Shown here piece after piece: positions 14,248 through 25,885 of a stretch of 64,000 bases of DNA. This stretch comes from Melanocharis versteri (lineage: Eukaryota > Chordata > Aves > Passeriformes > Melanocharitidae): the NCBI GenBank assembly GCA_013397845.1, contig VZTG01006664.1, positions 391,025 to 455,024 on the forward strand. The letters are read 5' to 3'. The translations under genes and the position numbers were made by a program. Under the pieces are notes generated by a model, which was not told the origin of the DNA, made no database searches, and saw only the letters and a program-made list of their open reading frames with translations. Within the stretch, counting starts at the first letter, position 1; every line of letters begins with the position of its first letter.

Positions 14248-14277
14248 GCACAAATACCCGAACCTGGGTATTTGTGC
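14248..14277. repeat. Perfect inverted repeat (12-bp arms, 6-bp loop)
   Basis: GCACAAATACCC and its exact complement GGGTATTTGTGC flank GAACCT in intron 4. Confidence 0.95.
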
Positions 14278-17229
14278 CAACTTTCTCTAATTAGTTATGT
14301 GACAGTACAGCTATAGACTCCAAAGAACTAAAGTCTAGACAGCATGGATATTATTACTATAGAATTTAGAAAAACCTGCTGCAGAATTCATTTAATCTTC
14401 CTGCAAAGATTTGAGGGATTGAGGAATTCCAGGAGCTTTTAATATAATATTCCATAACCCAGGCCCATTGCATAATATAGCTGGAGAAAGATATTTAGAG
14501 CCTGCCAGACTGAAGCACTGTAAAAGCAATAAACTGAAAGCAGAATACTGTACAGGTCAGAGTTTCCACAGAAATCAATGTCTTCTTGATTCTTTGAAAC
14601 ACCGTGCTTATGGAAGGATACATTCAGCTTGGTTAAGAAATAGGTTGATATACCAATCATAATTTCAACCTTCAAAACATAGCTATTCACAAAGTCAACT
14701 GCAATTCTTGGCTCAGAGATTAGATTTTACTACAATGCCTATGTAACAGCAAGTGTACATAGGCACTGGCACGCATGTGTGCCCAAGGACATCCTATTTT
14801 CTACATAAAAGATCCGCAAATCTCTTATATCTTCATGTATTTTGAAACCTTATTTACATCTGTTGTTTAAAACTGAAATGTATTAGACACAACAATAAGT
14901 GAGGTGACAATAAATCCTATCTGTTAAATTTTTTGAAGCTGATGCAGCATGCAGCATTCTTTGATCCCAGGCTGTTAATTTTAAATGTAATTACAGTTTA
15001 GTTAAATGACCATTCCTTTCTTTCTTGGACACATTCCTTGAAAATGAACTTGAATTCCAGTGAATTACCAGAACTTTGCCACCACCTTCTTCTTTCCCTC
15101 TCCTGCTTCCAAAAATAAGGAAGGAAAACTGGATTTACCTTTGCTCATTTAACACAGGTTTGGAAATACTATAAAAAATTAATAAACACCAGATCACTGT
15201 TCTTTGAGATAAAAAAGAATAAAGTAAAACAAAACAAGCCAAATAGAAAGCTTTTGTAAGACATCTTGGTTTTTTTATTAGGTGCCTCTGAAACGAAAAA
15301 ATTGTCTGCTTTGCTTTACTTTTTTTTGTGTTGGTTTTCTTTTTATTTCTCAGTGCTCAAGTCGGCCAGTTACTCTGGTGTTGATATCTAAAAGGCTGAT
15401 TCTAAGTATTTTTGCCTGGAACATTAAACATTTCTTCTAAGTCTGACAGTCAGTGGGTCAGCAGCAATTACTAAATTTTGGCAGTGTCTCCCTGAGCTGG
15501 TGGTGCAGCTCCACAGGGCAGTGTGAAGCAGAGGCTACTGAGGGCACCGCCTTCACCCTCCATGCTGGGGGGCACTTTGGGCTGGCTGCTCTCTTCTGCT
15601 TTAGGTGTACAGCAAAGCTGAGCAGTCAGGAAAGTTCTACTCATTCTGCTCCTGTCTGCACCACACTCGGGGGCTTCCCATGCTCACAGATGTGTGAGGG
15701 CCGGGTCCTCATCTGCAGGCTAACCCACAGTGCTGCCAGAGCACTCTCAGTCTGTCTCCAGCTGCTCACTCAGGCTATTTAAAGGAATCCCATGCTGTAC
15801 ACAAGTGTCTTAGTGCTTTTTTCATGAGAACAGATTAATGCCTAGTATCAAAATCTGACCCGTTTATTAACAAATATTACTGCAAAGATTTAATCCGTAA
15901 ACTCTGTGCTATTAAAGCTTTCATTGGCTTTAAAGGAGAGTCTTATACATCTGGTTTTGTCTTGTTATACTCATTTACAGCAAAGTGCCTAAAATATAAT
16001 GGTATTGGTCTGATGCATGGAGATTTGAAGGAAAAGGGTGTCTATAGGGAAATATCTGCTTAAAGACTCTGTTAGTTATTAACTTATTATAAAATACTTA
16101 TAAAAAATTGTATTGTTCACACCAACAGTACTAAATGAGGAGTGACAAATCCTTAAAGCTGGCAAAGAATAAAAAGATCCCTATTATTTATAAAACATTT
16201 AAGCTACAAACATATTTCAATGGATACAACTCAAAATTCTTTCACTAGGTGCTATGTACCAGCATCTCACTCATTTTTTCTTTATTTATTTTTTTCTTTT
16301 TTTTGGTTTGCATTTTGGGAATTCTCTTCTTTGCAGCAAGCACTTACAAACCAGCTGTTCTTGCAATGTGTATTTGAAAACACAGAAGACATTGATTTCA
16401 AAAGACACATGTAAAAGTTTGAGGAATGTTGTGACAGTCTTTCAAAAACAAGCATTTACAAATTAGTCCCACTGATATCAAAAGGTTCACTTCAGTGAGC
16501 AAGGGCTTAGCAGTGTAAATGAAGGTCTCATAATTTGGCAGTTAATAATAATACAGTTTCTAGACAGCATAATTTTATTATTTTAAGATGCATTCATGGT
16601 TTATAATTTGCTTCTCATCATTTGTATGCACCTGATACTTAGTGCTTGCTTGAATTCACTATCTTGTTTTTAACATCATTTTGATTTCCATATTAACAAA
16701 GCACAAGGTCATAACATCTTGGATTAGCACTTATATTCAGGAATGAGCAGCAGGCAACTCCAAATTGGAATTTTCTCATGTGAAACACACAGCTCCCCAC
16801 TAGATTTAGAAAACACTTCAGATAAATTTTTTCTTGCTTTTAAAACTAAACCAGAATCTTTCTGCAGCACCACTAAAAAACAATGCCTCTTAGCTTTAGC
16901 ACCAGCAGGTAAACTTACTAAAGAATATTGTGTGTTTTGGATATACAAAACTAGTGAATTTGACAGCCATTCATCATGTTCTTGGGGCACTAAACAGCTC
17001 TTTCCTTCTTTCAGTGATCTAGCTGGTCTCTGGACACCCAGTATGCTTACTTATTCAGAAATTATTGATCGTCATAGGAAAGTTGTGTCATAAGGTCATG
17101 ACACACTGATTAAAATGCATTCACTTAAAATTTCCCAGTGTGCTATAACATATTCTTGTGCTAGTAATAGTCAGACTGCCAGAATCAGAACAAAGATAGG
17201 ACAACTGCCTAGAAAATGGAGGTTAATAT

Positions 17230-17290
17230 TATGAACAAAAAACAAAAAAACCAAACCAAACCAAAACCAAAACCAAAACAAAAAAAGAAA
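17230..17290. repeat. CCAAA/CCAAAA simple repeat
   Basis: A-rich stretch with repeated CCAAA and CCAAAA units in intron 4. Confidence 0.9.
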
Positions 17291-17656
17291 TGGTCAAGGA
17301 TTTAAACCTTGCATTACAAACTTAAAATCACACAGAAAAAAAAAAAAGAAGAATATTTGAGCCACTGGGATGTAACATTGTTTTAAAGTAAGTGTGAAAC
17401 ATTCCTCACAGGAACAATATTTATTCTGAAGATTCTAAATGAATGATCCATGCAAATATGTTAAGTAAAATGGCTGAAAGAGTAATTCCTTTTTCAAAAG
17501 ATACAAGCAAGTTGTGAGTAGGTCAGAATAACGTAATGTAACAATACCTGTTCCGGATTCATTTGTGTACTCTAGAATTCAGAGAGGCTTAGATGTACTC
17601 TCTAAGGGAACAGGAACATAGGATGTATCCCATTATTCACAGCACTGATTCTGACA

Positions 17657-17692
17657 GGGCCAAACTCTGCTTTCAATGGGAGTGAGTTACCT
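17657..17692. repeat. Possible ancient amniote interspersed repeat
   Basis: GGGCCAAACTCTGCTTTCAA followed by TGGGAGTGAGTTACC has the same flavour as the fragments at 41.7 and 56.2 kb. Too short for a firm call. Confidence 0.25.
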
Positions 17693-18489
17693 TAGAGATG
17701 CAACGGGTTTGGTGCACTTGTGTTCTGCTGCACACATTGGTTCAAGACCAGAAACAAACAGTATCATCTTCAATCAGTAGGTCACTGAAATCTAAGAGTT
17801 CATTATATGTATCTACAGGTTATTATTTCCACATTTTAAATTTCTATTCAGTTTGAGGAGACTGAAGAGTACTCCACTACTCCTGTGACCAATTCATTGG
17901 CTTATTACGAGTAAAAATATCATTATTACCCAAGATAAAACAGCCTCTGTGATGCATGGATACAATATTAACCCTTCTGACACTCTGAGCAAAAGGTAAT
18001 TGTTTTTAGGGGCTTCCTACATTTAAGCTAACAAAGTCTATAAATGTCATATGAAAAGTCCGTAGTAAACAGTTTTAAGTCTTAAACAGTTAAATCTAAT
18101 GTCATGATTGGATAACTTCGGAATTTCCTGCACACAGAACTTTGTGTTATGTGTATCTTCAGTGACTATTGTGGGCTCAAGACACAGCAGAGTTCATAAC
18201 ACAGAAATACCAACAAGGAGACCCATGAAATCACCAAGTGTTACTCTGAGCTGCCATGAATGAGAAAAACAGGACATTTAACACACAATCACCACACTTT
18301 CAAGCAATGATGGATTTCAGGAAACAGCACCAAACATTAGAAATTGTAGCAGCAGTAACTAAGGGATGGATAAATTCTTGTTAATAAAACAAAAAATATG
18401 TTGTTTAGAGAGTAGAAAAAAACAGTAGGCAAACTTAAAATGAACTAGATTACATTTTGTTTGGCCAGTGTTAGGACAGAGGTCACTTG

Positions 18490-18873
18490 GCTTGTTCCCC
18501 CTGGAGAAGAGGAGACAGAGGTGAGACCTCATCACGGTCTGCAACTTCCTCGAGAAGGGACGAGGAGGGGCAGATGCCGACCTCTTCTCTGTGGTGACAG
18601 TGACAGGAGCCGAGGGAATGGCCTGAAGTTGTGCCAGGGGAAGCTGAGGTTGGATATCAGGAAAAGGCTCTTCACCCAGCGGGTGGCTGAGCACTGGAAC
18701 AGCTCCCCAGGGAAGGGGTCACAACGACTGCCTGACAGAGCTCAAGAAGTATTTGGACAACGCTCTCAGGGACATGGTGTGACGCTTGGGGTGTCCTGTG
18801 CAGGGCCAGGAGTTGGACTCGATGGTCCTTGTGGGTCCCTTCCAACTCAGCATATTCTGCGGTTCTATGATCC
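18490..18873 (+). mobile_element. CR1 LINE, 5'-truncated 3' tail
   Basis: Well-preserved end of a CR1 non-LTR retrotransposon. Reading right, the frame gives GNGLKLCQGKLRLDIRK and HWNSSPG, the C-terminal part of the CR1 reverse-transcriptase ORF. Then comes the 3' UTR with the usual GGGTCCCTTCCAACTCAGC and a tail ending GGTTCTATGATCC. Upstream of GDSDRSRG the frame is shifted, consistent with a one-base deletion (GTGACAGTGAC for the usual GTGACCAGTGAC). 5' truncation to a few hundred bases is typical. It lies in sense orientation to the window and antisense to COL11A1, and is not functional. Confidence 0.93.
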
Positions 18874-21227
18874 ATTAAAAATGTATTTGGCCCAGTATTT
18901 TGTTTAAGCTTTGAGGTACATTCTAATTTTGACATGCACATTTTTACTTACAGATTCAGATAATTGAACATACGTATAAATTAATTCGTGGTGGCTGTAC
19001 AGTAAAAGAGAAAGCAGAAACCTATCCCAAAAGCAAGGATTGCAAACCTCTAATTTAAGTAAGACTTCAGACTAAATCAAAACCCCCATCAGTTTCAAGA
19101 ACAGCCTTACAAGATGGTACCTGATTTTTCTGAATTAAAAAAAAGAGGTGCATTCATTTGAGTAAGAAAACCTAATCACTGAAGAAATTCAGAAATGTAC
19201 AGAGGCTAGAAAAGGTAGAAATGTTGCTGTTCTCAGCACTGAATGTTAAGATTCAGCCTCTAAACTGACCTTACAGACAGCTGCACAATTTCTTTTGTGA
19301 GTCCAAAGCTTCTTTCTCAGTGGGTCTTCAGCTGGAACTGAAGCACTGACTTGCCATGTCAGTGTGGGAGATTTCAGAAAAAAAATCTGGCAGAGAACCA
19401 GCTACCACTACCTTCCTTTTCCATCTTTCCACAAGTGACAACACCCTCGGAGAAAAGTAATTTTAACCCATTCCAGCAAATTCTGTTAAAGTAATATCCT
19501 TGTGTCCATGCTGACTTCACACAATTTTGATTTCAAGAAAAATGCAGGGTTATTTTTGAGTTTCTTCAATTAATCTGGTAATTCTGATTTTAGGTGCTAA
19601 TTTCAATTTGCTAAGTTATGTCTTCATCCAACCTTACTCACTCTTCCAACAGTTGCTCACCAAAAAATAATTGCATTCTACCACCTCCCTTCCCATCTTT
19701 TAATGGAAATGATAAAATAAATATCTCCCCTCATGCACAAATCATAAAAAATTATTTCCAAACAGCTATGTACGATCATTTCAGCACCTCTAGAACTTCA
19801 GGCAGATATTTTTATTCAGTGATCGCACTGACTTAAACAAACCAAACATCAATGTTTAGTTACTGTGTATTTCCCTCCTTGACAACTTTTAAAATAGTTA
19901 CAAACTTTGCAAGAACAAGCCAGGCCCTGTTGCCTTAGTGTTGCTATTATAATCTAAAATCACATAGAAAACACTAAAAAATATCAGTTTATCTAATTTT
20001 ATTTTTCTCTGAATTCTTTTTTTGCTTGTGCATATTCACATTGCACATATTTTTGACAGTTTATTGTCAAACGCATATATTGGGGAACCTGGTTTCTCAC
20101 CTAAGAAAGAAATACAAATGAAAATTTAAAGTAATTATCCCATGAGGAGACCAAAAATCCTTGTCACATCCTAGACAGAGGCATCTGTGGAATTCATCTT
20201 CAAATAGATAATAATTTTCCTCAGATGTGCACACTGTATTGGGGACTACAGGTAAATTAGGCTGCAAATACCAAACATATCATACTGGTTGATCCACTAA
20301 ATCACCCCAGAAATTTCCATATTCAAAAGGCCCACAGTTCATCGTGTCCACGGCAAACAAAGATAACAATGCCACAATGTTACACTCAAAATTCATATTT
20401 CCTCTCTTGATACCTATGCAGCTTCTCAAGCATATGTTCTGCTTAAAGCTAGGATTAAAACTGTGGACATTTACAGAGCACAGATGTTCTGTAGATGAAA
20501 TAACTATCAAACTGTAATTTCTTATTTTTCATTTTTAATTTAATTTTTTTTCAATTTTAACCATTGTATAACAATGTTATAAAAGAAACTCAATAGTGTA
20601 GATGTAAAAAGCTTCATAATTAGTCTGTAAAAATAATTATTGACATAAAGATTCTACCCAGAAAGGCCTCCTGATTGGCAGTTACATACTTCCTTAAAGG
20701 CATTTTACCCTTCCTATATGTACTTCTTGGCCAGTAAATGATGGAAACATATATGTCCTTATTGCCAAAGTATGTTCCATTTACTGGAAAGAGTAATAAG
20801 TGGGATAAACACTATAACGGATTCATATTACACAGAAAACTTTCCAGGTCCTTCTCCCCTGCTCTCAAATACTGTTAGCACACACAAATATCTGCAAATG
20901 TTTAAGAGAGACAGAAATAAAATGATTCAGTATCATACCACACAACGCCCCCTGATTAATATTTCAGGTATCTCAATATTAGGCAGAAAGACAAAAAAAG
21001 CATCTCCCTTCCAGATACAACAAAAAGAACAGAAAAATGCATCAAATCTTCCAACAATACACTTTCCTGTCTTACTTCTCTTTCATTTCAGCCTATTCTA
21101 ACAGGTACTATAAATCAAAGCTTCTACATTATACCAGCATTTGACCTAAAAGATTATTCTGGTTTGTATTAAGCACCCCACTCAATACAAAATAACTAAA
21201 TTCCATTTGTTTATAATTGATTCGTAC

Positions 21228-21390
21228 CTCAAAAACTTCTTCATCCAGAATCCTGGTTCCAAAGACAGTGATGCCATTGGTGTCCACAACCGTTTTGTCA
21301 CTTCTGTCGAGCGGTTTCGTAGTTTTTTTGTTACAGTCAACAATCATTGTAACACTCTTTTTCTCCACACTGATAGCTACTCGATGCCAC
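21228..21390 (-). CDS. COL11A1: COL11A1 exon 4: TSPN domain with basic heparan-sulfate-type motif
   Basis: This exon encodes residues 167-220 (163 nt; the first base completes a lysine codon, and it ends in phase 0). It starts WHRVAISVEKKSVTMIVDC, then NKKTTKPLDRSDK, and ends GITVFGTRILDEEVFE. C185 is the second domain cysteine. The basic run after it corresponds to the stretch reported to bind heparan sulfate in the alpha-1(XI) N-terminal domain. Here its first position is Asn rather than Lys. AISVEKK and VTMIVDC separate COL11A1 from COL5A1, which has a different sequence at these positions. The acceptor is TTTTTTACAG|GTGG and the donor is TTTGAG|gtacga. Confidence 0.97.
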
Positions 21391-23824
21391 CTGTAAAAAA
21401 CCCCCAATGTAATTCGACTGTAATTATGTTTTTAAAAGTACGTCATTGTGTTCTTATTCAATCAGCTTATAGAGATGGTGCACCAATTAATTCACAGATA
21501 AAATTTTAAATGTCTCCTTTTATTTCCTTCTTTTATGCATACAGAAATGTACACAATGTTTTGACTATTTGCTGTATACATTCTGTCCCTCAGCACAAAG
21601 GAATCTGATCCACAGCTCATTGGGAACACCCTGTGTAAGGTGAATCTCAAGCTGACCTTCTCTGCAGCTTTAACCAGAGGACATTACCAAACTCAAATTA
21701 GAGGCCAGTGCGCTGTTTACATTTTAATGGACTGAATGATGTGACAGCAGATTCTTTTTTATGAATGCGTTTGATTTTCTGAATTACTTGTGCAAATATA
21801 ATTAACCCAGCAGGTTATTATTTATTATTTACAATTTACTATTTCTTCTGTGTGTTCAACCACCAAAATTTTACCATGTTCTTTTGCTTATTTGAAGGTA
21901 TCCCATAGATACAGAGATTTTTCAAATACATACAACAGTTCCAACACAGATGCTTTTCCAGATACATATATTTACTAATACTTGGCAGTATTCCTGCAAC
22001 AATAGCCTTGCCTACACAATATTCACCAAAAAGTGAATGAAGTGATTCACAGCACTGACAAGTGACTTTATTTCAGAGACATTTGAGAATAAAATTTTGT
22101 ATCTTTTGCCCAACTCTATTATGCTCTTTATGAGACTTTATCAATAATCATGATGACCACATTAATCTAGTGAGCCTCTCTGCTACGACAAATATTTAAG
22201 AAAAACAGCAGACCACTCTGAAATCCAGCATGGAGCAAAATGTTAAAGAATCTTTGCTAGACCAGGGCAAAAAGTGTAAAGTGTGTCATTCTAGTGACTG
22301 GTAAGAGGAAGGCTGGAGTGAAATTATTTTAGTTGGCATTTGTGGCATTAGGGCTGCCTAAATCAGAGAGAAAGCTTAGATCATTGTTACAAAGAGCTTC
22401 TGTGTATCAAAAGGAACACCTTGAAGCTAATGGAATCTGACTGCTAAACAGTATCGCTGAGCCAGAACTATAATTCCATGTTTTCTCTGGAATGCTGTTA
22501 AACATTATCATTATAAAAGCAAACTGGCCATGCATCCTCAGGCACATTACACTGTTCATACTTTTTAAATATATCTCATTTTGAGATGAAGACTATTGTC
22601 CTAGATCCTTCAAAATAGCCGAGTCAGAGAAAACTGTTGGCTTATCTTTTGAAAGTGTGTAGAAGCTGAAAGCATGAAATTATAGTTCACTGTGGATAGG
22701 ATTGACTAGAGTTGATTTAGAAGTTGTATAGTCTCACTGTAGGAAATTGTACCAAACCAAGTTAATTTTTATTTCTTCATCTTTGCCAGTTTATCAGCAT
22801 TTTGGGTGAAATTCTGAAATCTATGTCAAAACTTTGTTATTTAGCAAAAGTCCATTAAAATTTGCTTCTTTGTTTTTTATCACTGCTTCTGCTAGGGAAA
22901 TGAATCAAGTCTAGGTTTCATCATATAATTCCATTGTCTGGTAATACTAGGCCAAGGAGACAATTACTTTTTTTCTTTTCTTTCTTCTTCTTTACTGCTT
23001 TATAAAATATTTCATTACAGTTCAATTTTTGCCCTTCCTCACTCAGTTGTTTTCTTTTGCTTTAGTGAAATTTATTTCTGTAGATCTCTGAAGACTGTGG
23101 CTGCTCTGCTTGGACTGCAGCACAGCAAATAAAAAGCCTTTGAAAGAATTAATGTCTTTTTACAAGCACTAGAACAACACTCCCAGAGAATGATTGCTTG
23201 TCTACAAAGCTACAAAAAATTAACAACTGCATTACTGATGCAACAGGTGTCTGAGATTAATTCCTTTACTGGGGGTGCAGTATAAATCCTCGCAGCACTT
23301 TGGATTAATTGTCCAGCTTATTCTTTCCCGATGTCCTTATGCATAGGATTTCCTTATACATAGATATCTCAGACCATTTTATTTATCTGCTGGTTTGGCT
23401 TGGGATAGAGGAAATTCTACGCTGTCTTGTCAACTTGTCTTCACTCTGCCTACCACCTTTAAATGGATTAGAAAATTCTTTTAGTGAGACTATTCCTTGA
23501 GACTTTTTGAAAACAGCATCTTTCTGTATTGCACAGGAAGAATCTTCATAGGTTTAGTTTGGGTGGGTTTTACTTCTGTGACTATTTCCTCACTCTCGAT
23601 TTATAAAAATGGTAGATAAGAAAGGTTTGTTTCATTTCTAGCTGTATGCACCATTTGGAGCTGGAACTGTATTCTGCTGCAAAGCTTCTCTAATTTTGTA
23701 CTACACCAATCCAACTAGCCAGAAACCATGGTGCTGACAAATATTTAAGGAAACTGTTTGTATATGCATAATCACATATACAGTGCTCTGCAATACGTTC
23801 TCCATTTCAAAATTTTACACTTAC
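21391..23824 (-). other. COL11A1: COL11A1 intron 3 (2.4 kb)
   Basis: Short AT-rich intron running from GGCAA|gtaagtg to TTTTTTACAG|GTGG. I see no repeat, exon or RNA gene in it. Confidence 0.93.
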
Positions 23825-24038
23825 TTGCCATCAGCGATGTTGACTGTTCTGAAAAGAGGATAGTCTTCTGGGGCAGGTTTTCCATTTTGGTCTTCAAACA
23901 GGAAGACAGGGGATCTACCAACTTCAACACCTACTTGCTGAATTCCTTGTGCATTGTAGATAGACAAAAGGAAAGACTGAATACCTTTTTTAGGTTTTAC
24001 TGTCATTAATATTGAAAAATCTTCCGGAAAACGTCCAC
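23825..24038 (-). CDS. COL11A1: COL11A1 exon 3: TSPN domain core
   Basis: This exon encodes most of residues 95-166 (214 nt; enters at phase 1 and leaves two bases of a lysine codon). Recognisable segments are GRFPEDFSIL, TVKPKKGIQSFLLSIYN, GIQQVGVEVGRSPVFLFED and PAPEDYPLFRTVNIADGK. These are beta strands of the laminin-G-like jelly-roll that forms the globular N-terminal domain displayed on the fibril surface. The acceptor is TTTGTTTACAG|GT and the donor is GGCAA|gtaagtg. The split lysine codon is completed by the first base of exon 4, as in the human gene. Exons 2 to 4 lie within 7 kb of each other, whereas introns 1 and 4 are much longer. Confidence 0.97.
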
Positions 24039-24246
24039 CTGTAAACAAAGTGACATATACAGCTATAAATTCAGAAAAGATGAAACCATTTTTACTTTTT
24101 TTTTTCTGTAAGCACATAGGATCCAGCATACAATCTGCAGGGTTTTCTAATTCTCAAAAATGAGTGCATAAAAAATTATATTAGGAAATTATATTATGTT
24201 ATGTCTTTTTTTTTCTTTCTGGTCTCACTCTAATTCCTGAAAGGAA

Positions 24247-24312
24247 TTCTTAAAAACATAATTTGCAAGTCATACAATGTTCTTAAAAACATAACTTTCA
24301 AATCATGCAATA
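24247..24312. repeat. 33-bp direct duplication beside the intron 2 CR1
   Basis: Two adjacent copies starting TTCTTAAAAACATAA at 24247 and 24280, with a few mismatches. The second runs into the CR1 3' end. Confidence 0.9.
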
Positions 24313-24750
24313 GAATGGTTTGGGTTGAAAGAGACTTTAAAACTCATCACGTGCCACCTCCTGCCATAGGGGGGATGCCACACACTAGACCAGGTTGCTC
24401 AGGGCCCCATCCAAGCTGGCCTTGAACACTTTCAGGGCTGGGGCATCCACAACTTCCGTGGGCAACCTGTCCCAGTGCCTGACCACTCTCTGAGTAAAGA
24501 ATTTCTTCGTGACATCCAATACTACTCTCTCTTTTTATACTTTCTTATACTTTATTCCGCCTTGTCCTATCACTACCTGCCCATGTAAATAGTCCCTATC
24601 CCTGTTTTTCATAAGCCCCTTTAAGTACTCAAAGGCTTAAGAGGTTACTGAAGGATGTCCCAATCACGGGGTCTACTCAGAGCCTTCTCTCCTCCAGGCT
24701 GCACAAGCCCAGCTCTCTCAGCCTGTCTTTGTAGGAGAGGTGCTCCAAAT
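24306..24750 (-). mobile_element. CR1 LINE, 5'-truncated 3' tail
   Basis: Reverse-oriented CR1 tail. On the plus strand it starts with the complement of the CR1 3' end (GAATGGTTTGGGTTGAAAGA) and continues through GGGCATCCACAACTTCC, GGCAACCTGTCCCAGTGCCT and CTCTCCTCCAGGCTGCAC to AGGAGAGGTGCTCCA. It is more diverged than the copy at 18.5 kb, with extra bases in the middle (around 24.53-24.65 kb). It lies in COL11A1 intron 2 in the same orientation as the gene. Confidence 0.93.
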
Positions 24751-25856
24751 TTATTGTGAATTCATGTAATAATACAAAGTCTGAAAGAACCATGGTAGTT
24801 TCACATTCATTGTTTTTTTAATTCATCTTCTGTTAAGCAACCTTCTAATTTAAAAGTGTGCACTACAATTTCACTCAACATAACAAGCATCAGTACCATA
24901 GCAAAGACTCCCAGGTACTTCAAAACCCCCTGATAACAATTTATTTTAGTTTCTCTCTCACAACATAAATTTGAGTCTTTCTGGAATTATATTGTGCATA
25001 ACATTGAAAAAATGCATAACTAGTTTTCTTTAATGGGAGATTTAAGCAAAACAAAGAATACTAATTTTCATTTATTTTCTGAGGCTTTCTCTTTGAAGTA
25101 GAGATTATATATCAAACCCTGTTTCCACCTTTACGACTAAAAATAAACAAAATTAAAAGTAGATATGGTTGATAAAGGAAGTACTGAAGTACTGCTCCTG
25201 TTGAATCTTGTGGTAAATCTGCATTTCACTTGATGCAAAACTCTATTTGGCTTAACAGCAAACGAAGTTTAAGACTGAGATTCTAAAATTTAGAATATGC
25301 TCTGGATACATATGGCTTCAGCTGTAATTTGACATACAAGAAATAGATGCGAATCTAATAATAACATTGGCAATTAATATAGCTGCAGATTTGTGTGCAG
25401 GAGAGTGGATAAAATGTTCTTACACATTTTTATATCATAATAGAACAAGTTTTAATAAAATAATATTTTGCGGTTTTGTAATGAATTAAAGCATGTAAGA
25501 ATTCATCAGACTCTTATTGTGGAATTTCTTCTTCCAATGGAGAAAATACAATATTGGTTCGAAGACAGGTATTGTGGGAAAACTCCAAAGATTCTAGATT
25601 CTTCCATGAAGACAAGTTTTTACTTCTTAGATTACAATCTGTAAACAAAATGCTTAGAATTTTCCTTGCTCTTTAAATGACATACTACGCTCATAAACCA
25701 GAACCCCCTAGCCTTACATTTTTATATTGTCTGCTGCAATGATACTTTATGCGCCTTCTACACCTTTTTAACTTTTTTATGGAAGCTTGTTGAAACACTG
25801 TAGCAAAATAGATCATGCTTATACATAGTTTTGATATCTTATTTTGAAGGGATCAA

Positions 25857-25885
25857 AGCTCAACAGAGCTGAGCTCAACAGAGCT
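25857..25885. repeat. 15-bp tandem duplication
   Basis: AGCTCAACAGAGCT is repeated with a 15-base offset in intron 2. Confidence 0.9.

Larger units (their letters stand above)
8743..21227 (-). other. COL11A1: COL11A1 intron 4 (12.5 kb)
   Basis: Intron bounded by GAG|gtacga at the right and CCTGCAG|GG at the left. It holds one CR1 tail (about 18.49-18.87 kb), a perfect 12-bp inverted repeat near 14.26 kb, a CCAAA-rich simple repeat near 17.25 kb, and two GC-richer patches (about 10.51-10.96 and 15.45-15.78 kb) of unknown origin. No exon or RNA gene was recognised. Confidence 0.9.

Noticed and set aside
18461..18907. 148-codon plus-strand open frame
   Set aside because: It is the translated CR1 tail, with a shifted frame in its first part, not a host gene.
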